Assembly (NCBI RefSeq): GCF_017744955.1
Contig: NZ_JAGIAG010000011.1
Coordinates: 62,001 to 126,000 of the forward strand
Direction: 5' to 3'
DNA from: Dokdonella sp.
GTDB taxonomy: Bacteria > Pseudomonadota > Gammaproteobacteria > Xanthomonadales > Rhodanobacteraceae
Length of the DNA stretch: 64,000 bases
Shown: positions 53,597 through 62,059 of the stretch, piece after piece
Numbering within the stretch: the first letter of the stretch is position 1
How the letters are laid out: each line of letters starts with the position of its first letter
The notes under the pieces: model-generated
The model's input: the letters and a program-made list of their open reading frames with translations, nothing else
Told to the model about the DNA's origin: nothing
Databases searched by the model: none
Position numbers and translations under genes: made by a program

Positions 53597-55060
53597 ATGC
53601 CACGCATAGCCATCATCGGCGGCGGCGCCGCCGGCGCGGCGGTCGTCGCGCAGTTCCTGCGCGACGCGGCCGGCGAAGAACGCTGCGCCGACCGCGCGCT
53701 GACCTGGATCGTCGGCGACCGTGCGCCCGGCCGCGGAGTCGCCTACGAAACGGCGGACGAGCAGCACCTGCTCAACGTGCGCGCGGCGAACATGGGCCTG
53801 TTCGCCGACCGGCCCGGCGACTTCCTCGACTACGCCGCCGCGCGCGGCATCGCCGCCAGCGGCGGACAATTCCTGCCGCGCGCGATCTACGGCGACTATC
53901 TCGAGGCGACGCTGGCGCGCCTGCTGGCGACGGCGCGGCGCCGCGTCACGCTCGCCGCGCGCTCGACCGAGGCGATCGCGATCCGGCCGCGAGCCGACGC
54001 CGGCTTCAGCATCCACACGCGCGACGGCGAGGAGATCCGCGCCGACGGCGTCGTGCTCGCGCTCGGCGCGCTGCCGCCGGCGAGCCTGCCCGGCGTCGAC
54101 GCGGCGGCGGCCGCCAGCGGCGCGTACGCGGCTGACGCGTGGCGATGGCCGGACCTGGCGCGCGCGCCCGGGCACGTGCTGGTGATCGGCAGCGGGTTGA
54201 CCGGCGTCGACACCCTGCTCAGCGCCGCCGCGCGCTGGCCGCAGGCGCGGCTGACCGCGGTGTCGCGTCGCGGCCGATGGCCGGCGCTGCATTCGGATCA
54301 GCCTCTGGCGCCGTATGCCGATCCCGCTGCGTTGATCGCGCGCCTGCGCGAGCGCAGCCACCTCGGCCACTGGCTGCGCACGATCCGTGCGGCGGCCGGC
54401 GCACCCGATGCCGACTGGCGCGCGGTGCTCGATGCCGTGCGGACGGAGACGCCGCGCCTGTGGCAATCGCTCGACGCGCGCCAGCGCGCGCGCTTCCTGC
54501 GCCACCTGCGTCCGAGCTGGGAGACGGTACGCCATCGCATGCCGCCGCAGACCGCGGCGAAGCTGCGCGCGCTGCAGGATGAGGGACGGCTGCGCCTGCT
54601 GGCCGCGCGCGTGCGCGGCATCGAGGTGGATGCGACGACGGCGGACGGCGGAGCGGGCGAGCGTGGGACCCCGCGCCTGCTCGCGCGCCTGCAACCGCGC
54701 GGCGACGCGCGCGAACGGACGCTGGCCGCGGACTTCGTGATCCAGGCCACCGGCCTCGAGTCGGCGGCCGCCTCGACGCCGCACGCACTGGTGCGCCAGC
54801 TGGTCGACGACGGCGTGGCCGGCGCGGACCCGCTCGGTCTCGGCCTCGCCGCGCGCACGGATGGCCGCCTGCTGCGTCCCGACGGCCGCCCGTGGCCGGG
54901 CCTGTACGCGCTCGGCACCCTGCTGCGCGGCGCCGTCTGGGAATGCACCGGCCTGCCGGAGATCCGCGCCGCCGCGCGCGACATCGCGCGCGAACTGCCG
55001 ACGGCGCTGGCGAACGCCGATGCGGCCGCCTCCTCGGAGCGTTGCGTCGCGACGGCCTGA
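53597..55060 (+). CDS. FAD/NAD(P)-binding protein (pfam NAD_binding_9 / HcaR-YdhS-like)
   Basis: A 487-aa flavoprotein-like oxidoreductase of unknown substrate. The N-terminal dinucleotide-binding motif is IAIIGGGAAGAAVVAQFL; then GRGVAYETADEQHLLNVRA, characteristic of the YdhS-like group, and a second nucleotide motif VLVIGSGLTGVD near residue 200. The C-terminal part contains FVIQATGLES and PGLYALGTLLRG, as in FAD-dependent monooxygenase relatives. It follows the cupin gene by 25 bp with GAGGA upstream of the ATG, suggesting an operon. Possible roles include oxidising a sulfur compound produced by the cupin; this is inference. Confidence 0.82.
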   Translation: MPRIAIIGGGAAGAAVVAQFLRDAAGEERCADRALTWIVGDRAPGRGVAYETADEQHLLNVRAANMGLFADRPGDFLDYAAARGIAASGGQFLPRAIYGDYLEATLARLLATARRRVTLAARSTEAIAIRPRADAGFSIHTRDGEEIRADGVVLALGALPPASLPGVDAAAAASGAYAADAWRWPDLARAPGHVLVIGSGLTGVDTLLSAAARWPQARLTAVSRRGRWPALHSDQPLAPYADPAALIARLRERSHLGHWLRTIRAAAGAPDADWRAVLDAVRTETPRLWQSLDARQRARFLRHLRPSWETVRHRMPPQTAAKLRALQDEGRLRLLAARVRGIEVDATTADGGAGERGTPRLLARLQPRGDARERTLAADFVIQATGLESAAASTPHALVRQLVDDGVAGADPLGLGLAARTDGRLLRPDGRPWPGLYALGTLLRGAVWECTGLPEIRAAARDIARELPTALANADAAASSERCVATA

Positions 55061-55187
55061 ACGGCGCGAAGCCGGCTTCCCGCACTGCGTGCGGCCGCAA
55101 GGCCGCGGCGCAGATGCACCCTGCGCATGTGCGCATAACCAGGCATTCTTTCCGCGACTTTCGGCAGCGGCCTAGCATGCGAGGCTC

Positions 55188-55210
55188 ATGGACGTTTGGA
55201 CGTCCAAACG
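55188..55210 (+). promoter_or_regulatory. 23-bp motif in the cysJ leader containing a perfect 16-bp palindrome
   Basis: The leader of cysJ contains gtttggacgtccaaac (55194-55209), a perfect palindrome, within a 23-bp motif that matches 19 of 23 positions of a motif upstream of the cysB-like gene (63109-63131, opposite strand). It ends over the start of the GGAG ribosome site (55210-55213), so a bound protein could block translation or transcription start. It also reads as tandem 8-mers ggacgttt-ggacgtcc. Confidence 0.65.
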
Positions 55211-55220
55211 GAGTCGCACC

Positions 55221-57038
55221 GTGTCCGCACTGCCCGCCCTGCCGCTCGCTCCGCTGACGGAAGACAAGACCGCCGAGATCCGCCGCGCGCTGGAAGGGCT
55301 CGAGCCGGCCGCGCTGTGGTGGCTGTCGGGCTACACCGCCGCGCTGGCGGCGCAGGCCGACGGCGCCGTGCGCGCGCCGAGCGCGCCGGCCGCACGCGAA
55401 GCCGCCGCGCAGGAGCGCCTGACGGTGGTCTACGGTAGCCAGACCGGCAACTCCAAGCGCCTCGCCGAGAAGCTCGCGCGCGACGCGGAGAGCGCCGGCC
55501 TCGCCGTGCGCTTGCTGCGCGCCGACGCCTATCCGCAGCGGGAGCTGAAGAACGAACGCCAGCTCGCCATCGTGATCAGCACGCAGGGCGACGGCGATCC
55601 GCCGGACGACGCGCGCGGCTTCGTCGAGTTCCTCGCCGGCAAGCGCGCGCCGCAGCTGCCGGACCTCAAGTACAGCGTGCTCGCGCTCGGCGATTCGAGC
55701 TATCCGCAGTTCTGCGCGATCGGCCGCAGGCTCGACGCGCGCCTGGCCGAACTCGGCGCGACGCGGCTGGCCGCGCTGGCCGAGGCCGACCTCGACATCG
55801 ACACGGTGGCGACGCCGTGGCTGGAGCGCACGCTCGGCCTCGCGCGCGAGGCGCTGAAGGCGAGCACGCCGCGCGCGGCCACGGTGACGCCGCTGCGCGC
55901 GGTCGCCCAGACTCATGCGAGCGAATGGACGCGCGAACGTCCGTTCGCGGCCGAGCTGCTGGTCAACCAGCGCATCACCGCGCGCGACGGCACGCGTGAC
56001 GTGCGGCACGTGGAATTGTCGCTCGAAGGCAGCGGCCTCGCCTACGAACCCGGCGACGCGCTCGGCGTGTGGCCGACCAATCCGCCGGCGCTGGTCGACG
56101 CGGTGCTCGACGTCCTGCATCTCGACGGAGAGACGACCGTCGCGCAGGCCGGCGAAACGCGCAGCTTGCGCGACTGGCTGCTCGGCAAGCGCGAGCTGAC
56201 CAAGCTGGCGCGCCCGTTCGTCGCCGCGCACGCGGCGCAGGCGCGCGCCGCCGATTTGAATCGCCTGCTCGCGCCGGACCGGTCGAGCGAACTCGGCGCG
56301 CTGCTGCAGAGCCATCAAGTCGTCGACCTGCTTCGCGCCTATCCGGCCGAGTGGCAGGCGGAGGAGTTCGTCGCCGCGCTGCGCCCGCTGACGCCGCGCC
56401 TGTATTCGATCGCCTCCAGCCGCAAGGCGGTCGGCGACGAAGTGCATCTGACCGTCGCCAAGCTCGAGTACGAAGCCTTCGGCCATACGCACCTCGGTGC
56501 GGCCTCGGCCTTCCTCGCCGCGCGCGAAGACGGCGCGAACGTGCCGGTGTTCCTCGAAGCGAACGAGCGCTTCCGCCTGCCCAGGGACGGCGCGCGCGAC
56601 GTGATCATGATCGGCCCCGGCACCGGCGTCGCGCCGTTCCGCGGCTTCGTGCAGGAGCGCGCGGCGGTCGGCGCGCGCGGACGCAACTGGCTGTTCTTCG
56701 GCAATCCGTACTTCGATCGCGACTTCCTCTACCAGCTCGAATGGCAGGCGGCGCTGAAGGACGGCTCGCTGCATCGCCTCGATCTCGCGTTCTCCAGGGA
56801 CCAGGCCGAGAAGATCTACGTGCAGCAGCGCCTGCGCGAACGCGGCCGCGAGCTGTACGACTGGCTCGAGAGCGGCGCGCACCTGTACGTCTGCGGCGAC
56901 GCCACGCGCATGGCCAAGGACGTCCACGCGGCGCTGGTCGACATCGCCGTCGAGCACGGCGGCAAGGATCGCGAGCAGGCCGTCGAGTACGTCGATGCGC
57001 TGCAGCAGCAGGGGCGCTATGCCAGAGACGTCTACTAG
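55221..57038 (+). CDS. cysJ: Sulfite reductase [NADPH] flavoprotein alpha subunit CysJ
   Basis: CysJ passes electrons from NADPH through FAD and FMN to CysI for the six-electron reduction of sulfite to sulfide. The 605-aa protein matches the usual length of about 600. A flavodoxin domain starts at about residue 68 (VVYGSQTGNSKRLAEKLA), the FAD-binding domain is about 230-440 with RLYSIASS near 393, and the NADPH domain has GPGTGVAPFRGF near 465 and ends with the aromatic YARDVY. I prefer the GTG at 55221, 7 bases after GGAG, over the ATG at 55188, which lies inside a palindromic operator-like motif. It begins the cysJ-cysI-cysH cluster. Confidence 0.94.
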   Translation: MSALPALPLAPLTEDKTAEIRRALEGLEPAALWWLSGYTAALAAQADGAVRAPSAPAAREAAAQERLTVVYGSQTGNSKRLAEKLARDAESAGLAVRLLRADAYPQRELKNERQLAIVISTQGDGDPPDDARGFVEFLAGKRAPQLPDLKYSVLALGDSSYPQFCAIGRRLDARLAELGATRLAALAEADLDIDTVATPWLERTLGLAREALKASTPRAATVTPLRAVAQTHASEWTRERPFAAELLVNQRITARDGTRDVRHVELSLEGSGLAYEPGDALGVWPTNPPALVDAVLDVLHLDGETTVAQAGETRSLRDWLLGKRELTKLARPFVAAHAAQARAADLNRLLAPDRSSELGALLQSHQVVDLLRAYPAEWQAEEFVAALRPLTPRLYSIASSRKAVGDEVHLTVAKLEYEAFGHTHLGAASAFLAAREDGANVPVFLEANERFRLPRDGARDVIMIGPGTGVAPFRGFVQERAAVGARGRNWLFFGNPYFDRDFLYQLEWQAALKDGSLHRLDLAFSRDQAEKIYVQQRLRERGRELYDWLESGAHLYVCGDATRMAKDVHAALVDIAVEHGGKDREQAVEYVDALQQQGRYARDVY

Positions 57039-57097
57039 GAACCGCAAAGCGGGAGAGCGGCGAGTCCGAGCAGATCGGCTACGCCACGCAATCACCA

Positions 57098-57201
57098 CTC
57101 CCGCTCGCGGGAGCGGTCGCGCCGAAGGCGCGAGTGAGGGCGACCCGAGCGTTGCGCTCCGCCTGCCCTCACTCCGTCCCTCTCCCGCAAGCGGGAGAGG
57201 G
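57098..57201. repeat. REP-like palindrome pair between cysJ and cysI
   Basis: Two palindromes, 57098-57113 (ctcccgctcgcgggag) and 57178-57201 (core ctcccgcaagcgggag), with partly complementary spacer ends (gcgagtgagggcg / cctcactc). It is the same family as 8816-8946. It fills most of the 189-bp gap between cysJ and cysI and may stabilise or attenuate the transcript. Confidence 0.8.
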
Positions 57202-57227
57202 AGACCAGCCGAGATCATCGAGTACCC

Positions 57228-58934
57228 ATGACCGCCCCACTTTCCCCCGTCGAAAAGATCAAGACCGACAGCCGCCACCTGCGCGGCACATTGACCGAAA
57301 GCCTGCTCGACCCGGTCACCGGCGCGATCGCCGACGACGACACGCAGCTGATCAAGTTCCACGGCAGCTACCAGCAGGACGACCGCGACCTGCGCGAGGA
57401 ACGCCGCCAGCAGAAGCTGGAACCGGCCTACAGCTTCATGATCCGCACGCGCACGCCGGGCGGCGTGGTGACGCCGGAGCAATGGCTGAAGCTCGACGCG
57501 ATCGCGACCACCTTCGCCAACGGTACGTTGCGCCTGACGACGCGCCAGGCGTTCCAGTTCCACGGCGTGGTCAAGCGCGAGCTGCGCGCGACCCTGCAGG
57601 CGATCAACGCGTCGCTGATCGACACGATCGCCGCCTGCGGCGACGTCAACCGCAACGTCATCGTCGGCGTGAACCCGCACGCCTCGCGCGTGCACGCCGT
57701 CGTGCAGGACGCGGCGATCCGCCTGTCCGAGCGGCTGAAGCCGAAGACGCGCGCCTACTACGAGATCTGGCTCGGCGAGGAGAAGATCGCCGATTCGGAA
57801 GCGGCCAATACCTGGGAGCCGGTCTACGGAAAGACCTACCTGCCGCGCAAGTTCAAGGTCGCCTTCGCGCTGCCGCCGAGCAACGACGTCGACGTGTTCG
57901 CGCACGACCTCGGCTTCATCGCGATCGTCGAGCGCGGCGCGCTGATCGGCTTCAACGTCAGCGTCGGCGGCGGCATGGGCGCGACGCACGGCGACGACAA
58001 GACCTTTCCGCGCCTGGCCGACCTGCTCGGCTTCATTTCGGTCGAGCAGCTGCTCGCCGTGGCCGAAGCGGTGGCCACGACGCAGCGCGACTTCGGCGAC
58101 CGCAGCGACCGCAAGCACGCGCGCCTGAAGTACACCATCGAGGATCGCGGCATCGACTGGTTCAAGCGGGAAGTGGAGCGCCGCCTCGGCTTCGCCCTGC
58201 TGCCGCCACGACCGTTCGCGTTCGACCACGTCGGCGACCGCTTCGGCTGGAGCGAAGGCCACGACGGCCGCTGGCACCTGAACCTGCGCATCGAGGCCGG
58301 CCGCGTCGCCGATCGCGGCGAGCGTACGCTGCTGACCGGCCTGCGCGAGATCGCGCAGATTCTCGGCGACGGCGAGTTCCGCCTGACGCCGAACCAGAAC
58401 CTGATCGTCGCCAACGTCGCGCCGGACCAGCGCGCGGCGATCGACGCGCTGGTCGCGCGACACGGACTCGACGGCTTCCGCACCGCCTCGCCGCTGCGCC
58501 TGAACGCGCTCGCCTGCGTCGCGCTGCCGACCTGCGCGCTGGCGATGGCCGAGGCCGAACGCTATTTGCCGAACCTGCTCGAAAAGATCGAAGCGCTGCT
58601 CGCCGCGCACGATCTCGCCGACGCGCCGATCGGGCTGCGCGTCTCCGGCTGCCCGAACGGCTGCTCGCGGCCGTACCTGGCCGAGATCGCGCTGATCGGC
58701 AAGGCACCCGGCCGCTACAACCTGATGCTCGGCGCCGACGCGCGCGGGCAGCGCCTGAACCGTCTGCATCGCGAGAACATCGACGAAGCCGAGATCCTGG
58801 CCCAGCTCGACGCACTCTTCGCGCGCTACGCCGACGAACGCGAAGCCGGTGAAGGCTTCGGAGATTTCCTGCTGCGCGCGGGCGTGATCGCCCTACCGCG
58901 GCGCCTCGCGACACCGCTGGAGACGACGACATGA
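57228..58934 (+). CDS. cysI: Sulfite reductase [NADPH] hemoprotein beta subunit CysI
   Basis: CysI carries the coupled siroheme/[4Fe-4S] centre that reduces sulfite to sulfide. The 568-aa protein has the four cluster cysteines at Cys430, Cys436, Cys475 and Cys479 (ACVALPTC and SGCPNGCSRPY), each exactly four residues before the E. coli positions. The siroheme/substrate-binding basic residues lie in TLRLTTRQAFQFHGVVK and CGDVNRNVI. Two ferrite-like repeats are intact. The stop overlaps the cysH start (ATGA), so the two are coupled. A ribosome site just before the ATG is not obvious. Confidence 0.97.
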   Translation: MTAPLSPVEKIKTDSRHLRGTLTESLLDPVTGAIADDDTQLIKFHGSYQQDDRDLREERRQQKLEPAYSFMIRTRTPGGVVTPEQWLKLDAIATTFANGTLRLTTRQAFQFHGVVKRELRATLQAINASLIDTIAACGDVNRNVIVGVNPHASRVHAVVQDAAIRLSERLKPKTRAYYEIWLGEEKIADSEAANTWEPVYGKTYLPRKFKVAFALPPSNDVDVFAHDLGFIAIVERGALIGFNVSVGGGMGATHGDDKTFPRLADLLGFISVEQLLAVAEAVATTQRDFGDRSDRKHARLKYTIEDRGIDWFKREVERRLGFALLPPRPFAFDHVGDRFGWSEGHDGRWHLNLRIEAGRVADRGERTLLTGLREIAQILGDGEFRLTPNQNLIVANVAPDQRAAIDALVARHGLDGFRTASPLRLNALACVALPTCALAMAEAERYLPNLLEKIEALLAAHDLADAPIGLRVSGCPNGCSRPYLAEIALIGKAPGRYNLMLGADARGQRLNRLHRENIDEAEILAQLDALFARYADEREAGEGFGDFLLRAGVIALPRRLATPLETTT

Positions 58935-59656
58935 CGCCCCCCGACCTGGTCAGCGCCGCGGAAGACGAGCGCGCCCTCGAAGAACTCAACGCCTGGCTCG
59001 AAGCGCAGAGCGCGCAGGAGCGCGTCGCGTGGGCGCTCGACAGCCTGCCCGGCGAGCACGTGCTGTCGTCGAGCTTCGGTGCGCAGTCGGCGGCGCTGCT
59101 GCACCTGACCACGCAGCAGCGTGCCGACATCCCGGTCGTGCTGGTCGACACCGGCTACCTGTTCCCGGAGACCTACCGCTTCGCCGACGAACTCACCGAG
59201 CGCTTCGGACTCAACCTCAAGGTCTACCGCCCGCAGCTCGGCATCGCCTGGATGGAAGCGCGCCTCGGCCGCCTGTGGGAGAAGGGCCTCGACGGCATCG
59301 AGCGCTACAACAGCCTGCGCAAGGTCGAACCGATGCGCCGCGCGCTGAAGGAACTCGACGCGCGCACCTGGATCGCCGGCCTGCGTCGCGCGCAGAGCGA
59401 CACGCGCCGCAACATCCGCGTGCTGGAACTGCGCGAGGGCCGCTGGAAACTGCATCCGCTGGCCGACTGGAACGACCGGCACGTATGGGACTACGCGCAG
59501 GAGCACGCCCTGCCCTATCACCCGCTGTGGGAGAAGGGCTACGTCTCGATCGGCGACGTGCACACGACGCGCGCGCTGGCGGACGGGATGCGGGCGGAGG
59601 AGACGCGCTTCTTCGGGTTGAAGCGCGAGTGCGGCCTGCACTTCGATCACGGCTAG
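58931..59656 (+). CDS. cysH: Phosphoadenylyl-sulfate (PAPS) reductase CysH
   Basis: CysH reduces PAPS to sulfite with thioredoxin or glutaredoxin. The 241-aa protein has the PP-loop SSSFGAQSAALLH (about residues 40-55), VDTGYLFPETYRFADEL, and the C-terminal catalytic ECGLHFDHG with the active cysteine at Cys234. The paired CC...CxxC cluster ligands of APS reductases are absent, which supports the PAPS-dependent type. Its ATG overlaps the cysI stop by 4 bases. No ATP sulfurylase or APS kinase gene is seen in the window. Confidence 0.96.
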   Translation: MTPPDLVSAAEDERALEELNAWLEAQSAQERVAWALDSLPGEHVLSSSFGAQSAALLHLTTQQRADIPVVLVDTGYLFPETYRFADELTERFGLNLKVYRPQLGIAWMEARLGRLWEKGLDGIERYNSLRKVEPMRRALKELDARTWIAGLRRAQSDTRRNIRVLELREGRWKLHPLADWNDRHVWDYAQEHALPYHPLWEKGYVSIGDVHTTRALADGMRAEETRFFGLKRECGLHFDHG

Positions 59657-59740
59657 CGCTGCGCGATACCGGACGCGAAATACCGAATGCGCTGGAACCG
59701 AATCCGTCCCTCCCTTCCTTGAGCTGCCTGCGGACCTCGC

Positions 59741-59778
59741 GATCAGGGAGTCCGTGCGAGATTTCGATGTCGGCCGCT
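59741..59778. repeat. 38-bp direct repeat, copy 1, flanking the radical-SAM/HEAT cassette
   Basis: The repeat has core ggagtccgtgcgaga (59747-59761) and matches 61558-61595 at 32 of 38 positions by eye. It abuts the stop codon of the HEAT-repeat gene (59777-59779). The two copies enclose exactly the two-gene cassette. Confidence 0.65.
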
Positions 59779-60325
59779 ACTGCTTCCTCGCGGGCGCTCG
59801 CTTCGCCGCCGGCTTCTTCTCTGGCAGAGGCACCAGCAACGCAGCGACCTTCTGCGGCTCGGTCTCGCGGATCTTGGCCAGGCCGTGCGTAACGATCCAG
59901 CGCGTATTCGCATCGCCGCCGCTGATGCGCAGCCAGCGCTCGCACGTGTCCAGCACGAGCATGGGGTTTTTCTTGCCGCCGTCGCGAAGCAGGTTGGCGA
60001 CCGACTTGCGCACGTACGGGCTGGCATCCGCATTCAGCGTCTCGAGAATCGGCACCACGCTCTCGAAGCGCGTACGGGCCAGTCCGCGCAGGCCTTCGCT
60101 GGAGGCACGCCGGACGTTCTCGTCCGAGGCGCGCGACCACGTGCGCAGCTCGGCGATCACCGCATCGGGGTGCTTCTTGGACAGCTCCACCAACACCGTG
60201 GCGGCCACCTCGCGCACCTTCCAGTCGCCGCTCGCGGCGAACGCGCGGATCTCCCCGAACACGGGTTTCGGGTCGGCCTTGCCGGCCGCCACCAGGGTTG
60301 CGACGTCCGCTACTTTGGTGATCAT
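59777..60325 (-). CDS. HEAT-repeat protein (AlkD-like helical repeat)
   Basis: A 182-aa all-alpha protein built from about four HEAT-type repeats (for example DWKVREVAATVLVELSKKHP and SPYVRKSVANLLRDGGKKNP), with a basic Lys/Ala/Pro tail. The repeats resemble those of DNA-alkylation-repair AlkD-like proteins, which grip DNA with such solenoids. The AlkD catalytic residues are not certain here, so glycosylase function is not claimed. The ATG at 60325 overlaps the stop of the radical-SAM gene (ATGA) and has CGGAGA upstream. It would be cotranslated with that enzyme; DNA repair is a plausible shared theme. Confidence 0.8.
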   Translation of the reverse strand: MITKVADVATLVAAGKADPKPVFGEIRAFAASGDWKVREVAATVLVELSKKHPDAVIAELRTWSRASDENVRRASSEGLRGLARTRFESVVPILETLNADASPYVRKSVANLLRDGGKKNPMLVLDTCERWLRISGGDANTRWIVTHGLAKIRETEPQKVAALLVPLPEKKPAAKRAPARKQ

Positions 60326-61518
60326 GGATTCTCCGTGGAGGATTCGAAAAGGGGTCCGAACGCGGCGGGACCGACGGCGCGGACGCGCTGCCGGCTTTGC
60401 GCCGGCCATTCGGCGAGCCAGTGCTCGATGTCCCGCGCGACGGCGTCGTCGACGTCGGGCAGCTGCTGCAATCCGGCGCGGGTCCGGCGGTGGATGTCCG
60501 CGACGCTGTGCGGCAGAGCGTCCACCGTCCATGCGGCTTTCCGGTACGCCCAGACGCGCGAAGGGCTGGCCAGTTCCAGGTCCAGCTCCCAGCACTTCAG
60601 GAAAAGCTGCTCGGCGATCCACCGGTTCACTGCCAGCGGCCCCGCGGGAACGTACCGCGGCATGCGCGAGTGCAGCCCGTGGCGCTCGCACAGGTCGCGC
60701 ACCTGCCGGCCGAGTCGCGCCTGATGCTCGCGCGGAGCGCTGGAGCGCGGAGTGCCGTCGGGCTCTTCACCGTACAGCGTTCGCCACCGTTCCGGCAATC
60801 GCGGATCGAGCCGCGCGGCGGCCTCCCAGGTGAGCGTCGCCTGTGCGCCGCTCATGCTCATGCCGGCACCGAGCACGAAGCTGCCGCCGTGCGCGGCCGT
60901 CATCCGTATCGCTTCGTCCAGATGCGCTTCGTCGTCGCCGACGAACGGAATGATCGGCATCAGCGACGCGCCGACGAGAATACCGGCGGAGGCGAGACGC
61001 TCCATGCAGCGCAACCGGCGTCGCAGGCCCGGGCTGCGCGGTTCGAAGGCGTCCTTCAATTGCGGGGACAGATTGCTGAAGCTGATGACCACGCAGGCCC
61101 AGGTGCGCCGTCCGATCGCCGCCAGCAGGTCCAGGTCGCGCTCCAGCAGCGGAGAGCGCTCGACGACGAACACCGGGAAGGCGAGTTCGAGCGCCACTTC
61201 GAGCATCCGGCGCGACAACCGATAGCGCGTCTCCGCTGGCTGTTGCCAGTCGCCGCAGGCGAGCACGTCGCGCGGCAACCGAGACAGCTCGGCATGCAGT
61301 TGCTCGACCACGTTGGTCTTGACCTGGATGAGCGTGTCGAAGGTGTCCGGGTTTCGCTTCCCGAGGTAGTCCGCGCTTCTCAGGTAGCAGAAGGAACAGC
61401 CGCTGCGGCAGCCCACGTACGGATGCGCGCTGTAGCGCGTCCAGAACCACGGGCCATCCACGTGCCGATGCACGCGGACGATCTGGCGGGCCTGGTATTC
61501 CTCGAAGGTGAGCTTCAT
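60322..61518 (-). CDS. Radical SAM protein, SPL/Rv2578c-like family
   Basis: A 398-aa radical SAM enzyme of the Rv2578c-like, spore-photoproduct-lyase-related group. The cluster-binding C-x3-C-x2-C is Cys37, Cys41, Cys44 (CRSGCSFCYLR), preceded by WTRYSAHPYVG. Later motifs (GASLMPIIPFVGDDEAHL, LGAGMSMS) are typical of the family. These proteins are often adjacent to DNA-repair or SOS genes and have no proven substrate. Its stop overlaps the HEAT-repeat gene's start by 4 bases. The gene pair is flanked by 38-bp direct repeats. Confidence 0.9.
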   Translation of the reverse strand: MKLTFEEYQARQIVRVHRHVDGPWFWTRYSAHPYVGCRSGCSFCYLRSADYLGKRNPDTFDTLIQVKTNVVEQLHAELSRLPRDVLACGDWQQPAETRYRLSRRMLEVALELAFPVFVVERSPLLERDLDLLAAIGRRTWACVVISFSNLSPQLKDAFEPRSPGLRRRLRCMERLASAGILVGASLMPIIPFVGDDEAHLDEAIRMTAAHGGSFVLGAGMSMSGAQATLTWEAAARLDPRLPERWRTLYGEEPDGTPRSSAPREHQARLGRQVRDLCERHGLHSRMPRYVPAGPLAVNRWIAEQLFLKCWELDLELASPSRVWAYRKAAWTVDALPHSVADIHRRTRAGLQQLPDVDDAVARDIEHWLAEWPAQSRQRVRAVGPAAFGPLFESSTENP

Positions 61519-62059
61519 TGCGTGACCGGCAAGTCGAAGAGCGCCATGGTCGGAGCGGATCGTGGAGTCCGTGCGAGACTTCGCGGCCGGCCGCTCATCC
61601 GGCGCCGATCCGGCTGCCGGCGCCTTCGGTCAGGCGCGGTCGCCCGTGACGCTCCATAGCAGTGTCCCGCACTCGCCGCCGAACGCTCGTGAAACGATGC
61701 GTATTCGTGCCATCGCATGAGCGGGCGGTGCTTCGCTCCGCCGCCTTTTCAGTGCGGCATTCGGAGAACCGTCGTGATTCGAGGCGATCGCGCGGCCAGA
61801 TCTCGACCAGTATCCAGTTGCGACGGCGCGCGCCTGTCTGCGCCGAGCAGATTGGTGACGGCGGGAAAGCTGGGGCCGACGAAGCGGTGCAGCTAGGCGA
61901 TGCTCGACGATGCTCGCCAAGCGCGACCCGATTTCTTCAAGCCCGAAGATCGCAGAAGCCGGTCCGCGCGGAGATCGGCGACCGCACCGCTTCGAGGAAA
62001 TCCTCGCATCATGCCGCCGCGCCTGTCGGCGGCGATGCGGCGCGAGCGCGGCCGGCGGG
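61519..62059. other. Non-coding gap, possible gene remnant
   Basis: 541 bp between the radical-SAM gene and the cysB-like gene. It holds the second 38-bp repeat. A short minus-strand reading frame ends MALFDLPVTQ with its stop overlapping the radical-SAM start (ATGA), which could be the tail of a lost gene. Nothing else is supportable. Confidence 0.45.
61558..61595. repeat. 38-bp direct repeat, copy 2
   Basis: Second copy of the repeat found at 59741-59778 (core ggagtccgtgcgaga at 61564-61578), same orientation, 40 bp upstream of the radical-SAM start. The distance between copies is 1817 bp. Confidence 0.65.

Noticed and set aside
55188..55210. Naming the cys motif a MetJ box.
   Set aside because: The 8-mers match agacgtct only partly and no metJ gene is visible; kept as a resemblance only.
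55188..55220. ATG at 55188 as the cysJ start.
   Set aside because: It lies inside the palindromic motif and lacks a ribosome site; GTG at 55221 has GGAG at the right distance and gives the family length.
61630..61920. A 96-codon minus-strand frame upstream of the radical-SAM gene.
   Set aside because: No ribosome site or domain; composition like other shadow frames, though a gene remnant cannot be excluded.
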